Shown here piece after piece: positions 33,824-43,504 of a DNA stretch of 64,000 nucleotides. The notes below the pieces were generated by a model, which saw nothing but the letters and a program-made list of their open reading frames with translations, made no database searches and was not told the DNA's origin. Position 1 is the first letter of the stretch. The number at the start of each line of letters is the position of its first letter. This stretch comes from Sphingomonas sanguinis (lineage in GTDB: Bacteria > Pseudomonadota > Alphaproteobacteria > Sphingomonadales > Sphingomonadaceae): positions 2,081,001 to 2,145,000 of the forward strand of contig NZ_CP079203.1 in the NCBI RefSeq assembly GCF_019297835.1, read 5' to 3'. The translations under genes were made by a program, and so were the position numbers.

Positions 33824-35920
33824 ATGTCGAAGGTAATCTGGCGCGCGATTCTGCTGGCCGGGGTGGCGGTGAGCCAGGGTGCGGTGGCGCAGACGCTGGC
33901 CGCCCCCGTCGATGGCGGCAGCGACGATCAGAAGGATATCGTCGTCACGGCCTTGCGCGATGCCAATGCCAGCATCACCGGCACCGACACGCCACCCCAT
34001 CGCTATCCACAGTCCCTGCGCGTCATCGATCGCGCGATCATCGACCGGACCGGCGCGACCCGGCTGGACGACACGATCGATCTGGCGGGCGGCGTGTCGC
34101 GGCAGAACGACTTTGGCGGGCTGTGGGACAAATATGCCATTCGCGGCTTCGCGGGGAACGAGAATAGCGGTCCCGATATCCTCATCAACCGCTTCAGCAG
34201 CAACCTCGGCTTCAACGCACCGGTCGACGTCGCCACGGTCGAGCGGTTCGAGTTCCTGAAGGGCGCCGCCGCCGCGCTGTCGGGGCTGGGCGAGCCGGGC
34301 GGGTCGCTCAACATCGTCACCAAGGCGCCGACCGCGACGCCCCAGGGCGAGGCATCGCTCAGCTATGGCAGCTGGAACCGGGTGCGCGCGACCGGCGACA
34401 TCAGCGGCCCGGTGACGAACACCCTGTCCGCGCGGCTGATCGGCGTGTCGGAACAGGGCGACAGCTTCCGCAACTATGTCCATACCGACCGCCTGCTGCT
34501 CGCGCCGTCCTTGTCCTTCACGCCGAGCCAGGACCTGCGCTTCCTCTATCAGGGCGAGTTCATGCGCAACCGCGCGCCGATCGATCGCGGCGTGGCGGCG
34601 ATCAAGGGCGATGCCCGCGCGATGGACCGCGACACCTTTCTCGGCGAGCCTGCCGATGGCCGCATGACCCAGCGGATGCTGTGGCAGCAGGGCAGCGTGT
34701 TCGCCGCGCTGAGCGACCGCATCTCGCTGGAGGCCGGACTGTCCAGCCGCGACGGTTTCCTCACCGGCTATGCCACCCAGGTCGATTTCGGCGCACGCGG
34801 GGTGCAGGCCGATGGCCGGACGATCGGCCGGTCGCGGCGCTTCCACGATTTCCGCTGGCAGGACCTGACCGCCCGCTTCGAGCTGACTGCCAAGGCCGAC
34901 TGGCTGGGCCTGTCGCACGACATTCGCGTCGGCGTCGACCGGGTGCGGCACGGCCTGGACTTCCGCATGGATCAGGCGCGCGGGCGACCGGGGGCGCCGA
35001 TCCTGACCATCGACGCCTTCAACCCCGTCTATGGCCAGCCGTTGCCGGTACCCACTCCCTTTCAGGATCGCCATCATTCGTTCCGCAGCGAGAGCGTCTA
35101 TGCGCAGGACCTGATCCGCTTCGGCGACTTCACCGCGCTGATCGGGGCGCGCTGGAATAATTTCCGCGAGACGATGACCAATTATCTGCGCGGCAATCTG
35201 GTGCTGGATACGATCGATCGCGGCATCACTCCGCGCGCCGCGCTGACCTGGGCGGCGAGCCCGCAATTCTCGCTCTTCACCAGCTGGGGCCAGTCGCTGC
35301 GGCTCAACCCCTCGGACGGGATCAGCAGTTTCGATGCGGAGCGCAGCGACTCGACCGAGATCGGCGCCAAGTACAGCCTGTTCGGCGGCGCGCTGACCGG
35401 ACAGACGGCGCTGTTCACCATGACCAAGCGTAACGTGCTGAACCCCAATGCCACCGACCCGTTCGTCAAGACGCAGATCGGGCGGCAGCGATCGCGGGGG
35501 ATCGAGACGGTCGCCGATCTTCACCTGACCAGCGGCCTGACCGGCACCGCGACCTACACCTATACCGACGCCACGGTGCGCAACGACAAGAACCCCGCGC
35601 TGATCGGCACGATGTTGTCCAATGTCCCGAAGCATCTCGCCGCGCTCGACCTCCATCAGCGGCTGGGCGCGGTGACGATCGGCGGCGGCGTGACCCATGT
35701 CGGCGCGCGCAACGGCGATCCCTATGCCAGCGGCTACCGCCTGCCCGCCTATACGGTCGCGCGGCTGGATGCGAGCTGGGCGGTCAACCCGCGCTTCGAC
35801 GTGCGGCTCGACCTCGATAACCTGTTCGACACCTATTATATTTCGAGCAGCTATGCCGATGTCTGGACGATGCCCGGCGCGCCGCGCAACGTTCGCGTGA
35901 CGCTGCGCGGGCGGTTCTGA
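33824..35920 (+). CDS. TonB-dependent siderophore receptor (FhuE/FoxA-like)
   Basis: A 698-residue outer-membrane receptor, signal peptide MSKVIWRAILLAGVAVSQGA VA (split only for length). The plug starts DIVVTALRDANASITGTDTP; ATRLDDTIDLAGGVSRQNDFG and FLKGAAAALSGLGEPGGSLNIVTK match the siderophore-receptor subfamily that includes ferrichrome and coprogen receptors. The barrel ends RNVRVTLRGRF. The ATG at 33824 fits the signal peptide; the reading frame extends upstream by 19 codons without support. Monocistronic, with a probable Fur box. Ligand not predictable. Confidence 0.92.
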   Translation: MSKVIWRAILLAGVAVSQGAVAQTLAAPVDGGSDDQKDIVVTALRDANASITGTDTPPHRYPQSLRVIDRAIIDRTGATRLDDTIDLAGGVSRQNDFGGLWDKYAIRGFAGNENSGPDILINRFSSNLGFNAPVDVATVERFEFLKGAAAALSGLGEPGGSLNIVTKAPTATPQGEASLSYGSWNRVRATGDISGPVTNTLSARLIGVSEQGDSFRNYVHTDRLLLAPSLSFTPSQDLRFLYQGEFMRNRAPIDRGVAAIKGDARAMDRDTFLGEPADGRMTQRMLWQQGSVFAALSDRISLEAGLSSRDGFLTGYATQVDFGARGVQADGRTIGRSRRFHDFRWQDLTARFELTAKADWLGLSHDIRVGVDRVRHGLDFRMDQARGRPGAPILTIDAFNPVYGQPLPVPTPFQDRHHSFRSESVYAQDLIRFGDFTALIGARWNNFRETMTNYLRGNLVLDTIDRGITPRAALTWAASPQFSLFTSWGQSLRLNPSDGISSFDAERSDSTEIGAKYSLFGGALTGQTALFTMTKRNVLNPNATDPFVKTQIGRQRSRGIETVADLHLTSGLTGTATYTYTDATVRNDKNPALIGTMLSNVPKHLAALDLHQRLGAVTIGGGVTHVGARNGDPYASGYRLPAYTVARLDASWAVNPRFDVRLDLDNLFDTYYISSSYADVWTMPGAPRNVRVTLRGRF

Positions 35921-35953
35921 TCTTCGCGGGGAAGGCACCCCCTCCCCCGCCGC

Positions 35954-37270
35954 TCACCGCATCGTGAAGGTGTGCGACAGGCCGTGGTACAGCTTTTCGC
36001 GGCAGATCAGCTGGCTGACCCCGTCGGCGATGAAGGCGGTGGCGAACATCGGCAGCATCAGGCCGCGGCTGGCGGTCGTCTCCGACAGGATGATGACGGC
36101 GGTCAGCGGCGCGCGAACCACGCCCGCGAAATAGCCGACCATGCCCAGGATCACGATCGCCGAGGCGGGCGATCCGGGAAAGATCGAGTGCAACAGATTG
36201 CCCAGCCCCGCCCCTACCGACAGCGACGGTGCGAAGATACCGCCGGGCAGCCCGGCGACGGCGGTGGCCAGCGTCGCCAGGAACTTGGCCGGGCCGTACC
36301 AGAGCGGCGCATCGACCCCGACGATCATCGCCCGCGCCGCGCCATAGCCTGTGCCCCAGGTCAGCCCGGTGCCGACGCCCAGACCTGCGACGACCACCCC
36401 GCACAGCCCGGCGAACATCACCGGCCGCGCCTTACTCCACTGGGTCACGCGGTTGGTGCCGGTCGCCATCATCAGCATCAGCCGGGCGAAGCCGCCGCCC
36501 GCCAGCCCGCCGACGATCCCGGCGACGGGAGCGGCGACCAGCGCCGTCACGATCGGCATATGCGCGCCGATCAGCCCGAAATATACGTAATCGCCCTGCG
36601 CCGACTGGGCGACCATGCCCGCGATCGCGATGGCGGCGATGACCAGCAGCGTGACCTTCTGCTCATAGGCCGAAGCCAGTTCCTCGATGGCGAAGAGCAG
36701 CCCGGCCAGCGGCGTGTTGAACGCCGCCGCGACACCCGCCGCGCCGCCCGCGATCAGCACCGCCCCGCGTAGCGGCACGCCCAGGATGCGGTGGGTCAGC
36801 CCCATGATCGCGGCGGCGATCTGCACCGTCGGCCCCTCGCGCCCGACCGACGCGCCGCCCAGCACCGCCGCCAGCGTCAGCCCGGCCTTGGCGACGACGG
36901 TGCGGATCGACACCAGCCCGCCGGTCGCGCGCTCGGGATCGGCCTGCGCCGCCATCACCTGCGGAATGCCCGATCCGCGCGCGAGCGGCGCGAACCGCCG
37001 CGTGATCCACACCAGCGCGGCGAACAGCAGCGGGGTCACGACCAGCGGCGCCCAGTGATAGCGGTGCGAGAAATGGTGGAACATCTCGCCCGCCGCATCC
37101 GCCGCCTCGGCAAAGACGGTCGCGGCCAGCCCGATCGCCACCGCGCCGATCAGGATCGCCAGCCGGGTGCGGAACTTGACCGACCCCGGCCCCTGCTTTC
37201 GCAACAGCGCACGGTAGCGCGCGGGCGTCCATTTGCGGAACGACGAAAGGGGCGGACTCTGCTCGGCCAT
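35954..37270 (-). CDS. clcA: ClC-family chloride/proton antiporter
   Basis: Integral membrane protein of 438 residues. The ClC selectivity motifs are GSGIPQ (~100), GREGP (Glu145, the gating Glu) and GGIFAPSLSVGAG (~340). AFNTPLAGLLFAIEEL carries the Glu pair whose second member acts in proton transport in ClC-ec1. With both Glu present it should be an H+/Cl- exchanger rather than a channel, useful in acid stress or ion homeostasis. No C-terminal CBS domains. Single gene, convergent with the receptor. Confidence 0.94.
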   Translation of the reverse strand: MAEQSPPLSSFRKWTPARYRALLRKQGPGSVKFRTRLAILIGAVAIGLAATVFAEAADAAGEMFHHFSHRYHWAPLVVTPLLFAALVWITRRFAPLARGSGIPQVMAAQADPERATGGLVSIRTVVAKAGLTLAAVLGGASVGREGPTVQIAAAIMGLTHRILGVPLRGAVLIAGGAAGVAAAFNTPLAGLLFAIEELASAYEQKVTLLVIAAIAIAGMVAQSAQGDYVYFGLIGAHMPIVTALVAAPVAGIVGGLAGGGFARLMLMMATGTNRVTQWSKARPVMFAGLCGVVVAGLGVGTGLTWGTGYGAARAMIVGVDAPLWYGPAKFLATLATAVAGLPGGIFAPSLSVGAGLGNLLHSIFPGSPASAIVILGMVGYFAGVVRAPLTAVIILSETTASRGLMLPMFATAFIADGVSQLICREKLYHGLSHTFTMR

Positions 37271-37338
37271 GTCCTGTCCCCTACACCCTTATCGCTCCGT
37301 AAAACCAGCCGAACCGGACCGGCCCGGATTCGGTACGG

Positions 37339-40300
37339 TCAGGGCAGCGGCGCTCCGCCTTTCGCCGCGACCTTGCCCGACACCGGCTTGCCCGGCACGA
37401 CGACGCGGCCGATCATCCGCGCGCCCTTTTCATCGCGCTTCAGCTCGATGTCGACGCTCTCGACCGTCTCGTCGCGCCGTCCGAAATTGCGGAACAGATG
37501 CGCGGTCAGGATGGTCGCGCCATTGGGGTCGATCCGGTCGGGTGCAAAGACATTGGCCTGCACCGTGTAGGTGCCCGGCGGCGCGGCATGGATCATATAT
37601 TCCTCCGGCCCATAGCCCCGCGTCATATCGCGCGACAGCCGCCCGCCGATCGCGGTGCGGTTGTTGTTGTAGATCGCCCGCTCGCGCGTCGGCTCGTCGA
37701 CCCACAGATCCATGTCCGAGCCGTCGGTGGTCCAATCGATGACCACGCGCATATCGACATCGAGCAGCATGACCAGCCGGAGGTCCATCGCCACCGTGCC
37801 GCCCAGCTTGCGCAGGCGCGGCAGCATCGCATTGGCCTCGTTCAGCGCGATCAGGTCGATGCCGTCCCATGTCTCGGCCTGCGGGCTGGTCGCGACCTCA
37901 TAGAGCAGGGTGATCGCGCGGGTCAGGTCCGCCTTGGCCTGCGCCGGACGGGCGGCGGCACGGCGCGCGAGCGTCAGCGCGAGCAGGCGGCGCGGCTGCG
38001 GTCGGTCCGGGTCGAGCACCGCCTGCCGCTCGCGCAGCTCGACCGCACGGTCCCAGTCGCCGTACCGCTCCAGGCGGTCGGCGACCATGCCCAGCGTCGT
38101 GTCGTCGGCGGTCGGCAGGTCCAGCGCCGACAACACCATCTCGCGGGCCTCGGCCATCCGGTCCCGCTTGGCCAGCCAGGCGGCGGTGTCGAGATAGAAG
38201 ATCGGCAAGGCCCCGTGCCGCGCCTCCGCCTCGCGGAAGCGTTCGGCGAAATCGGCGGGCTTGCCGTCATACAGTTCCAGATAGGGGCGATCGGGCTGCC
38301 ACGCGTCGATCTGGACCGAGGATGCCGCCGGGGTCGCTGTTGCCCCGGGGGTCACACGAAACCGGCTGCCCGTCGCGATGACATTTCCTGTCGCCGGACT
38401 GACGCGCGGCGCGGGAGGAGCCGCGGGAGCGGGAGGCGCGCCCGGCGCAGACATGACAACTTCGTCCGGCGCGGGCGGAGGTGGCGGCGGCGGCGGCGGC
38501 GGTGGCGGCGGTGGCGGCGGTGGCGGTGGCGGCGCTGCAGGCGACGCGGTCGGTTGCGCCAGCGGGACGACGGTCGAGGTCGTCCGGTCGAAGCTGCGCG
38601 AGGTCGCGATCCGCTTGGGCTGCGTGGCGGGGTCGAACTTCGTCTTCCACCACGCCACCTCGTCCTGCCATTCCTTGAGCAGCGTATCGAAATGGCGCTG
38701 CGCGATGCGAGCGGCGTCCGCCTCCATCGCCTTGCGCTGACGGGCATAATCATCGCGCCACTCGGCGGGCAGGGTCGCGGGCGGATCGATCTTGGCGTTC
38801 AGATAGTCGCTAACGCTCTCCAGCACGAGGAAGGACAGGCTGGGGCTGGCAATGCCATAGCGGCGACTGAGCGCCACATAGGCGTCGCGCTGCTCGGTCG
38901 CGCCCAGCGTCGCCAGCGCATCCTGCGCCAGGAGCGCCCCCGGACCGTCAAAGGCCGGAGCCTCGCCGCCGCCATCAATGGTGCGGACCAAATCCTGCCC
39001 CGCACCCAGCCGGATCTTCACCGGCCCGAAGCCCGGCGCGCGGACCAGCACCGCCCAGCGTCCCTGGGCGGCGGCCAGCGGCACGAAGGGCAAGGGGCGG
39101 TCGTCGCGGTCGGTGACGGCGATCACGCCGGGCGCACTGGCCTGCAACAGCGCCAGCGCCGCCGCCGGATCGTCGCCCAGCGGGATCAGCCGCCCGCCAT
39201 GCGCGCGCGCCAGATGCCCCAGCCAGGCCCGGTCGTCGCTGCCCGCGCTGCTGACCACGTCGAGCGGACAGCGCAGCGTGATCGCCGTATCGCGGTCGAT
39301 GGTCGCCCGCCCATCGGTGAAGATCAGGCAGCGATCGGCGGGGCCACCCTGCGACAGCGGCGCGAAGCTCGTCGCCCCGCGATAGTCGAGCGCGCCCAGC
39401 CAGGCGGCGGCTTCCCCGGCGGTGGTGACCGCCTTGGTCTGCCCACCGCTGCTGTTGAAGGCGACCAGTTCGACCTTGGCGGGATGCCAGCGATCGATCG
39501 CCGTACGGACCAGCGCGACCTCGCGCGCCGTGTCGGCCTTCAGCCGCGAACGCGACCGATCCCAATAGATCCGCAGATGCGCCGGAGCCGCCTCGCCCCC
39601 CGCAGCGGCGGGCAGGTCGCCGCCCAGTTCCAGATCGCGCTCGCCATTATGATGGGCGCTCGCGACCAGATCGGCGGCGCGGCCCGGCGCGATCGTCAAA
39701 CCGCCGGAGAGCGGCTTGTCCTTGCCGCCGACCGAACCGCCCCAGCCTTCGCCGTCCGCCGTGATCGCCAGCGGCGTGTCGTCCAGCGTTACCATCGGCT
39801 TGGTCGTGCCGCTGGCATGGACGCGGATCGACCAGTCGCCCACCGAACCCTCGAACCCCAGCGGCAGGCGCCAGCCCTCCGCCCCGACGGGCGCGACGAA
39901 GCGCACCCGGATCGTCCGCCCGCTGCCCGGCCAGATCGGAAAGACACGGGTCGAAAAGACATTGTCCGCGCTGACCTCGGCCAGACCGGGATCGATCCGC
40001 TGGCGCACGCGCGCTTCATAGACCGCCTTGGCACGCGGGCGGTCGACCAGCACGCCGTCGACCATCTGCCCGCCGACATCCAGCGCATAGCCGGTGACGA
40101 CGGCACCCTCGGGCAGGGTGAGGCGGAAATCGCCCTCCAGCTGCTCGGACTCAGGGTTGGCGAAAGCAGCGGTGACGGTGGTTTCGACGACGCTGCCGCG
40201 TTGCTCGACCGCGATGTCCAGCCGCTTCAGCGTCAGGTTGCGCTCGTGCGCGGCGTCGCGGATGCCGCCCGCATGGGCCTTGAGCACGGGATTGGCACTC

Positions 40301-40371
40301 TGCGCCCAAGCCCCCTGCCCCAGGATCAGGGCAAGCCCCAGCGCCACGAGTCCACGCCACCGTGCCAGCAT
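37339..40371 (-). CDS. VIT/VWA domain exported protein with polyproline tract and DUF2135
   Basis: A 1010-residue exported protein. A signal peptide occupies residues 1-23. A VIT domain (~30-165, LTLPEGAVVTGYALDVGGQM and RQRIDPGLAE) resembles inter-alpha-trypsin inhibitor heavy chains. A VWA domain from ~265 has an intact MIDAS (Asp271, Ser273, Ser275 in YWDRSRSR, later TSFAPL and IFTDG). A run of about 20 prolines (~residues 615-635), a helical repeat region with TPR-like character, and a C-terminal DUF2135 (DWTTDGSDMDLWVDEPTRE) follow. It probably binds protein ligands metal-dependently at the cell surface or periplasm. Monocistronic. A MIDAS-based adhesion role is inferred. Confidence 0.88.
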   Translation of the reverse strand: MLARWRGLVALGLALILGQGAWAQSANPVLKAHAGGIRDAAHERNLTLKRLDIAVEQRGSVVETTVTAAFANPESEQLEGDFRLTLPEGAVVTGYALDVGGQMVDGVLVDRPRAKAVYEARVRQRIDPGLAEVSADNVFSTRVFPIWPGSGRTIRVRFVAPVGAEGWRLPLGFEGSVGDWSIRVHASGTTKPMVTLDDTPLAITADGEGWGGSVGGKDKPLSGGLTIAPGRAADLVASAHHNGERDLELGGDLPAAAGGEAAPAHLRIYWDRSRSRLKADTAREVALVRTAIDRWHPAKVELVAFNSSGGQTKAVTTAGEAAAWLGALDYRGATSFAPLSQGGPADRCLIFTDGRATIDRDTAITLRCPLDVVSSAGSDDRAWLGHLARAHGGRLIPLGDDPAAALALLQASAPGVIAVTDRDDRPLPFVPLAAAQGRWAVLVRAPGFGPVKIRLGAGQDLVRTIDGGGEAPAFDGPGALLAQDALATLGATEQRDAYVALSRRYGIASPSLSFLVLESVSDYLNAKIDPPATLPAEWRDDYARQRKAMEADAARIAQRHFDTLLKEWQDEVAWWKTKFDPATQPKRIATSRSFDRTTSTVVPLAQPTASPAAPPPPPPPPPPPPPPPPPPPPAPDEVVMSAPGAPPAPAAPPAPRVSPATGNVIATGSRFRVTPGATATPAASSVQIDAWQPDRPYLELYDGKPADFAERFREAEARHGALPIFYLDTAAWLAKRDRMAEAREMVLSALDLPTADDTTLGMVADRLERYGDWDRAVELRERQAVLDPDRPQPRRLLALTLARRAAARPAQAKADLTRAITLLYEVATSPQAETWDGIDLIALNEANAMLPRLRKLGGTVAMDLRLVMLLDVDMRVVIDWTTDGSDMDLWVDEPTRERAIYNNNRTAIGGRLSRDMTRGYGPEEYMIHAAPPGTYTVQANVFAPDRIDPNGATILTAHLFRNFGRRDETVESVDIELKRDEKGARMIGRVVVPGKPVSGKVAAKGGAPLP

Positions 40372-40437
40372 CTTCGCCCCCTCCGATCGCCCGGACGCTA
40401 GCCTGCCGCCCTGCTCCCGACAAGCGGCACGTACCGC

Positions 40438-41700
40438 TCAGCCCGGCGTGACCGGTCCCATGGGGCGCGCCTGCTCCGTTTCGGCGAGCGGGCGGACGCG
40501 GAACAGCAGGATGCCGCCCACCAGCGCCAACCCGCCCAGCACTAAGCAGAACGCCACGACGCCCGGCCATCCGGCGCGCGTCCAGGCGATGCCGCCCGCC
40601 GAGCCGAGCACGCTCGACCCCATATAATAGAAGAACAGATACCAGGCCGCCGCCTGCCCACGCGCGGCGCCTCCGCGTCGCCCGACCCAGGCGCTGGCGA
40701 TCGAATGCGCCCCGAAAAAGCCGATCGTGACCACCGCGATCCCCAACACCACCGGCCAGAGCGGCCGGGCGGCGGTGAGGGCGACGCCCGTCATCGTCAG
40801 CGCCACGGGCATCCAGAATATCCGGCGACGCCCGACCCGGCCCGCCAGCTTACCGAACAGGCTCGAGCTGATCGACCCCAATATGTAGAGCAGGAACACC
40901 GCGCCCACCATCGCTTGGCTCAGGCCGTAAGGAGGACCGAGCAGATGGAACCCGGCATAGTTGAAGATGGTGACGAAGATTCCCATCAGCAGGAACCCTT
41001 CGGCATAGAGCAGCCGCAGGCCGGGATCGCGGAACAGCACCGCCGCCCCGCGCGGCAGGGCGAGCCAGTCCGCCTCGCTAGCCACGAAGCGGCGTGACGG
41101 GGGCGCGAGACGCCGGAACGCCTCCGCCATGACGAGGCCGCTCACGCCGACCGCCGCCAGCGCCCAGCGCCAGTCGGCGAACGCGGCCACCATGCTGGCG
41201 ACCAGCCGCCCGCCCATGCCGCCCAATCCGCTGCCCGCGATATACAGCCCCATGGCGGCACCGATCGACCGCGCATCCACCTCCTCGGCGACATAGGCCA
41301 TCGCCACCGCCGGAACCCCCGCCAGCGCCAGCCCCGCCAGGAAACGCAGGGCCAACAGCGCGTGCCAGCCCGGCACCACCGCCGCCGCCAGGGTCAGCGC
41401 GGCGGCGATCATCATCGCCGCGACCATCAGCGATCGCCGCCCCACCCGATCCGACACCGCCCCCGCCACCAATATGCCGAATGCCATCGGCCCGGTGGCC
41501 AGCGACACCGCCAGCGACGACGCCTCCGCGCTGATCCGGTAATGCGCCGCCAGCAACGGCAGCAGCGGCTGGACCGCATAGAGCGTCGAGAAGGTCGAGA
41601 AACCGGCGAACAGCATCGCCCAGGTCAGGCGGCGATAACCCGGCGTTCCGGACACCAATGCCTCGGTTAGGGCGTCGTCGCGGCCCGTCTGGTCATGCAT
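40438..41700 (-). CDS. Major facilitator superfamily transporter (YnfM-like)
   Basis: A 420-residue permease with twelve predicted helices. The loop 2-3 motif is VAGAVSDRVGRRSLMV, and the loop 8-9 counterpart is FGKLAGRVGRRRIFW. The N-terminus (YRRLTWAMLFAGFSTFSTLY) and LQPLLPLLAAHY resemble the YnfM/arabinose-polymer efflux group of drug-type exporters. The ATG at 41700 is chosen because GGGAG lies six bases upstream; the frame extends ten codons further. Substrate unknown. A very long hairpin lies between it and the GH43 gene. Confidence 0.88.
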   Translation of the reverse strand: MHDQTGRDDALTEALVSGTPGYRRLTWAMLFAGFSTFSTLYAVQPLLPLLAAHYRISAEASSLAVSLATGPMAFGILVAGAVSDRVGRRSLMVAAMMIAAALTLAAAVVPGWHALLALRFLAGLALAGVPAVAMAYVAEEVDARSIGAAMGLYIAGSGLGGMGGRLVASMVAAFADWRWALAAVGVSGLVMAEAFRRLAPPSRRFVASEADWLALPRGAAVLFRDPGLRLLYAEGFLLMGIFVTIFNYAGFHLLGPPYGLSQAMVGAVFLLYILGSISSSLFGKLAGRVGRRRIFWMPVALTMTGVALTAARPLWPVVLGIAVVTIGFFGAHSIASAWVGRRGGAARGQAAAWYLFFYYMGSSVLGSAGGIAWTRAGWPGVVAFCLVLGGLALVGGILLFRVRPLAETEQARPMGPVTPG

Positions 41701-41837
41701 CGGCGGCTCCCATCGCGCGGCGTCAACCACCCAAGGGCGCCGAGGCTCCCCGCGATCGATACGGCCAGGCCCTTAACAGGGCCTTTCCGTCCGGACACGG
41801 CGCTCCTGGAGTCCGATCCAGCAGAGCTGGATCGTCG

Positions 41838-41915
41838 CGGCACCGGCCCACTCCCCCACCCGACCGCCCACAGCGTATCCTGAATGGGCGGTCGGGTGGG
41901 GGAGTGGGCTGGTGC
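41838..41915. repeat. 32-bp hairpin with one mismatch
   Basis: Arms 41838-41869 (GGCACCGGCCCACTCCCCC...) and 41884-41915 (...GGGGGAGTGGGCTGGTGCC) pair at 31 of 32 positions around a 14-nt loop. It lies 25 bp past the GH43 stop. It could end GH43 transcription, but is far longer than a terminator needs. Confidence 0.9.
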
Positions 41916-41940
41916 CGCTTCCACGTCAGTGGATCAAAAC

Positions 41941-43326
41941 CTAGCGCCGGCGAAACTGCCAGCGGTCGAAGTCGAACAGGCTGTCGCCGTCGCCTTGGAA
42001 GACGAGGAACAAGTCGTGGACGCCGTTCGCCCCGGTCACCGCCGTCGTCTGCGTCACCCAATCCGCGCCTTCGCCGCCGGTCAGGGCCAGCGTGCCGATC
42101 TGCGGGCCATCGACCCGGTCGAGATGGAGCGTGATCGTCGGGCGGCCGCGCACCCGCGCCACACTGGCGGCGAAGCCAGCCGCCCCGCGTCCGAAGTCGA
42201 CGCCGCCGATCTTGATATAACTGCGATCGGCGATGCGGGTGACATGGACGCGCCCGTCCGCGCCGCTCGTGGTCGTGACGCCCGGGGCCCAGCGATAGGG
42301 CCGGTCGCGGTCGCGCCCGATGCGCGAGGTCCAGGCGATCGTCTCCGCCTCCACCCAGCGATAGGGATCGAGGGGTGCGATCTGCGCCACGCCCGCGTCA
42401 TTCCACCAGGGCAGGCGCGGAATGGTGCCGTCCGGGTTGTAGCGGAACTCCCGCAAAGTCACCGAGCGGCGCTCGTGATGGATCGGCGTCGTCGCGAAGT
42501 TCAGCTCGTAGTGAAAGCCGAACAGATAGGAGTGGCCCTTATAGTCGATGATGCCGGGATGGTTGCCGGTCGAGGCGGCATTGGGATCCATGATCGGGCC
42601 CTTATGCACCCAGGGGCCGGTCGCCCGGTCGCTCATCGCATAGCCGATCCCCTCGGGGCAGCAGCTGGAGGCATAGGCCATATAGTAATGGGGCCCGCGC
42701 TTGTAGAACCAGGGGCCTTCCTGATAGTCGATCGGCTTGGCGACCTTCACGACCTCGCCGGAATAGCTGGTCATGTCGCGGTTGAGCTTGACGTACCAGA
42801 GGTCGGGATTGCCCCAGTAGAGATAGGCTTGGCCGTCATCGTCGACCGCGACCGTGGGATCGATCGCGCCGAACCGCGCGGCGATCAGCGGCTTGCCCAG
42901 CGTGTCGCGGAACGGTCCCTCCGGCCGGTCTGCCACCGCGACCCCGATGGCGGTATCGGGGTTCCCCGCCACACGGACAGGTGCGTAGAGATAGAATTTG
43001 CCGTCGCGCGCGATCACCTGCGGCGCCCAGGCGCCATTGTCCTGCTGCGCCCAGGCAAAGGTCTTGAGCGAGGCGGGCGAGCCCCGGTCGGTCCAGTTGA
43101 CCATGTCGGTCGAACTGTAGAGCCGCCAGTCAAGCATCCTGAAGCCGGTCGCGTCGTCCTCGTCATGACCGGTATAGAGATAGACGATGCCGTCATGCAC
43201 CAAAGGCGCGGGGTCGGCGGTGAAGCGCGTCTGGACGATTGGATTGTCCGCGCCCACGCTCATGGGTGCCAGCGCCGTGGCCAAGCCGACCACCATGCCC
43301 AGAACCGACCGCCATCCTTGTTTCAT
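41941..43326 (-). CDS. Secreted glycoside hydrolase family 43 enzyme with CBM6
   Basis: A 461-residue exported hydrolase (signal to ~residue 26). The five-bladed propeller domain (~30-320) has the GH43 triad: Asp38 in FTADPAPLV (base), Asp156 in GAIDPTVA (pKa modulator), Glu203 in DYQEGPWFY (acid). A carbohydrate-binding module of CBM6 type occupies ~335-461 (WVEAETIAW..., YIKIGGVDFG, DRWQFRRR). Members release arabinofuranose or xylose from xylan side chains. It closes the polysaccharide locus, just downstream of the TonB receptor; a multi-hairpin repeat lies between. Confidence 0.92.
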   Translation of the reverse strand: MKQGWRSVLGMVVGLATALAPMSVGADNPIVQTRFTADPAPLVHDGIVYLYTGHDEDDATGFRMLDWRLYSSTDMVNWTDRGSPASLKTFAWAQQDNGAWAPQVIARDGKFYLYAPVRVAGNPDTAIGVAVADRPEGPFRDTLGKPLIAARFGAIDPTVAVDDDGQAYLYWGNPDLWYVKLNRDMTSYSGEVVKVAKPIDYQEGPWFYKRGPHYYMAYASSCCPEGIGYAMSDRATGPWVHKGPIMDPNAASTGNHPGIIDYKGHSYLFGFHYELNFATTPIHHERRSVTLREFRYNPDGTIPRLPWWNDAGVAQIAPLDPYRWVEAETIAWTSRIGRDRDRPYRWAPGVTTTSGADGRVHVTRIADRSYIKIGGVDFGRGAAGFAASVARVRGRPTITLHLDRVDGPQIGTLALTGGEGADWVTQTTAVTGANGVHDLFLVFQGDGDSLFDFDRWQFRRR

Positions 43327-43351
43327 GCCGCTCCCCCTTTTCTAATCCTAT

Positions 43352-43489
43352 TCCTCCCCTCGCAGGGGAGGTGGCAGGCCGAAGGCCTGACGGAGGGGTG
43401 TCCCGGCTGGCGAGGGTGGATTTCTCTCGCGGCCGGGGACACCCCTCCACCATGCTTCGCATGGTCCCCCTCCCCTTGCAGGGGAGGAT
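43352..43489. repeat. Multi-hairpin palindromic element
   Basis: Five nested or successive inverted repeats: CCTCCCCTCGCAGGGGAGG, GCAGGCCGAAGGCCTGAC, a long stem between GGAGGGGTGTCCC and GGGACACCCCTCC, ACCATGCTTCGCATGGT, and CCCTCCCCTTGCAGGGGAGG. It lies between the receptor and the GH43 gene, inside what is probably one transcript. Confidence 0.88.
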
Positions 43490-43504
43490 TTCCTGCGTGA
43501 TCCT

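Noticed and set aside
33731..35938. Long minus-strand frame of about 735 codons
   Set aside because: Antisense to the second siderophore receptor, whose own domains and signal peptide are clear.
37498..40401. Long open frame (over 960 codons) on the plus strand
   Set aside because: It is antisense to the VIT/VWA gene, has Arg/Gln/Asp-rich low-complexity translation and no recognisable domain; a by-product of GC-rich codon use.
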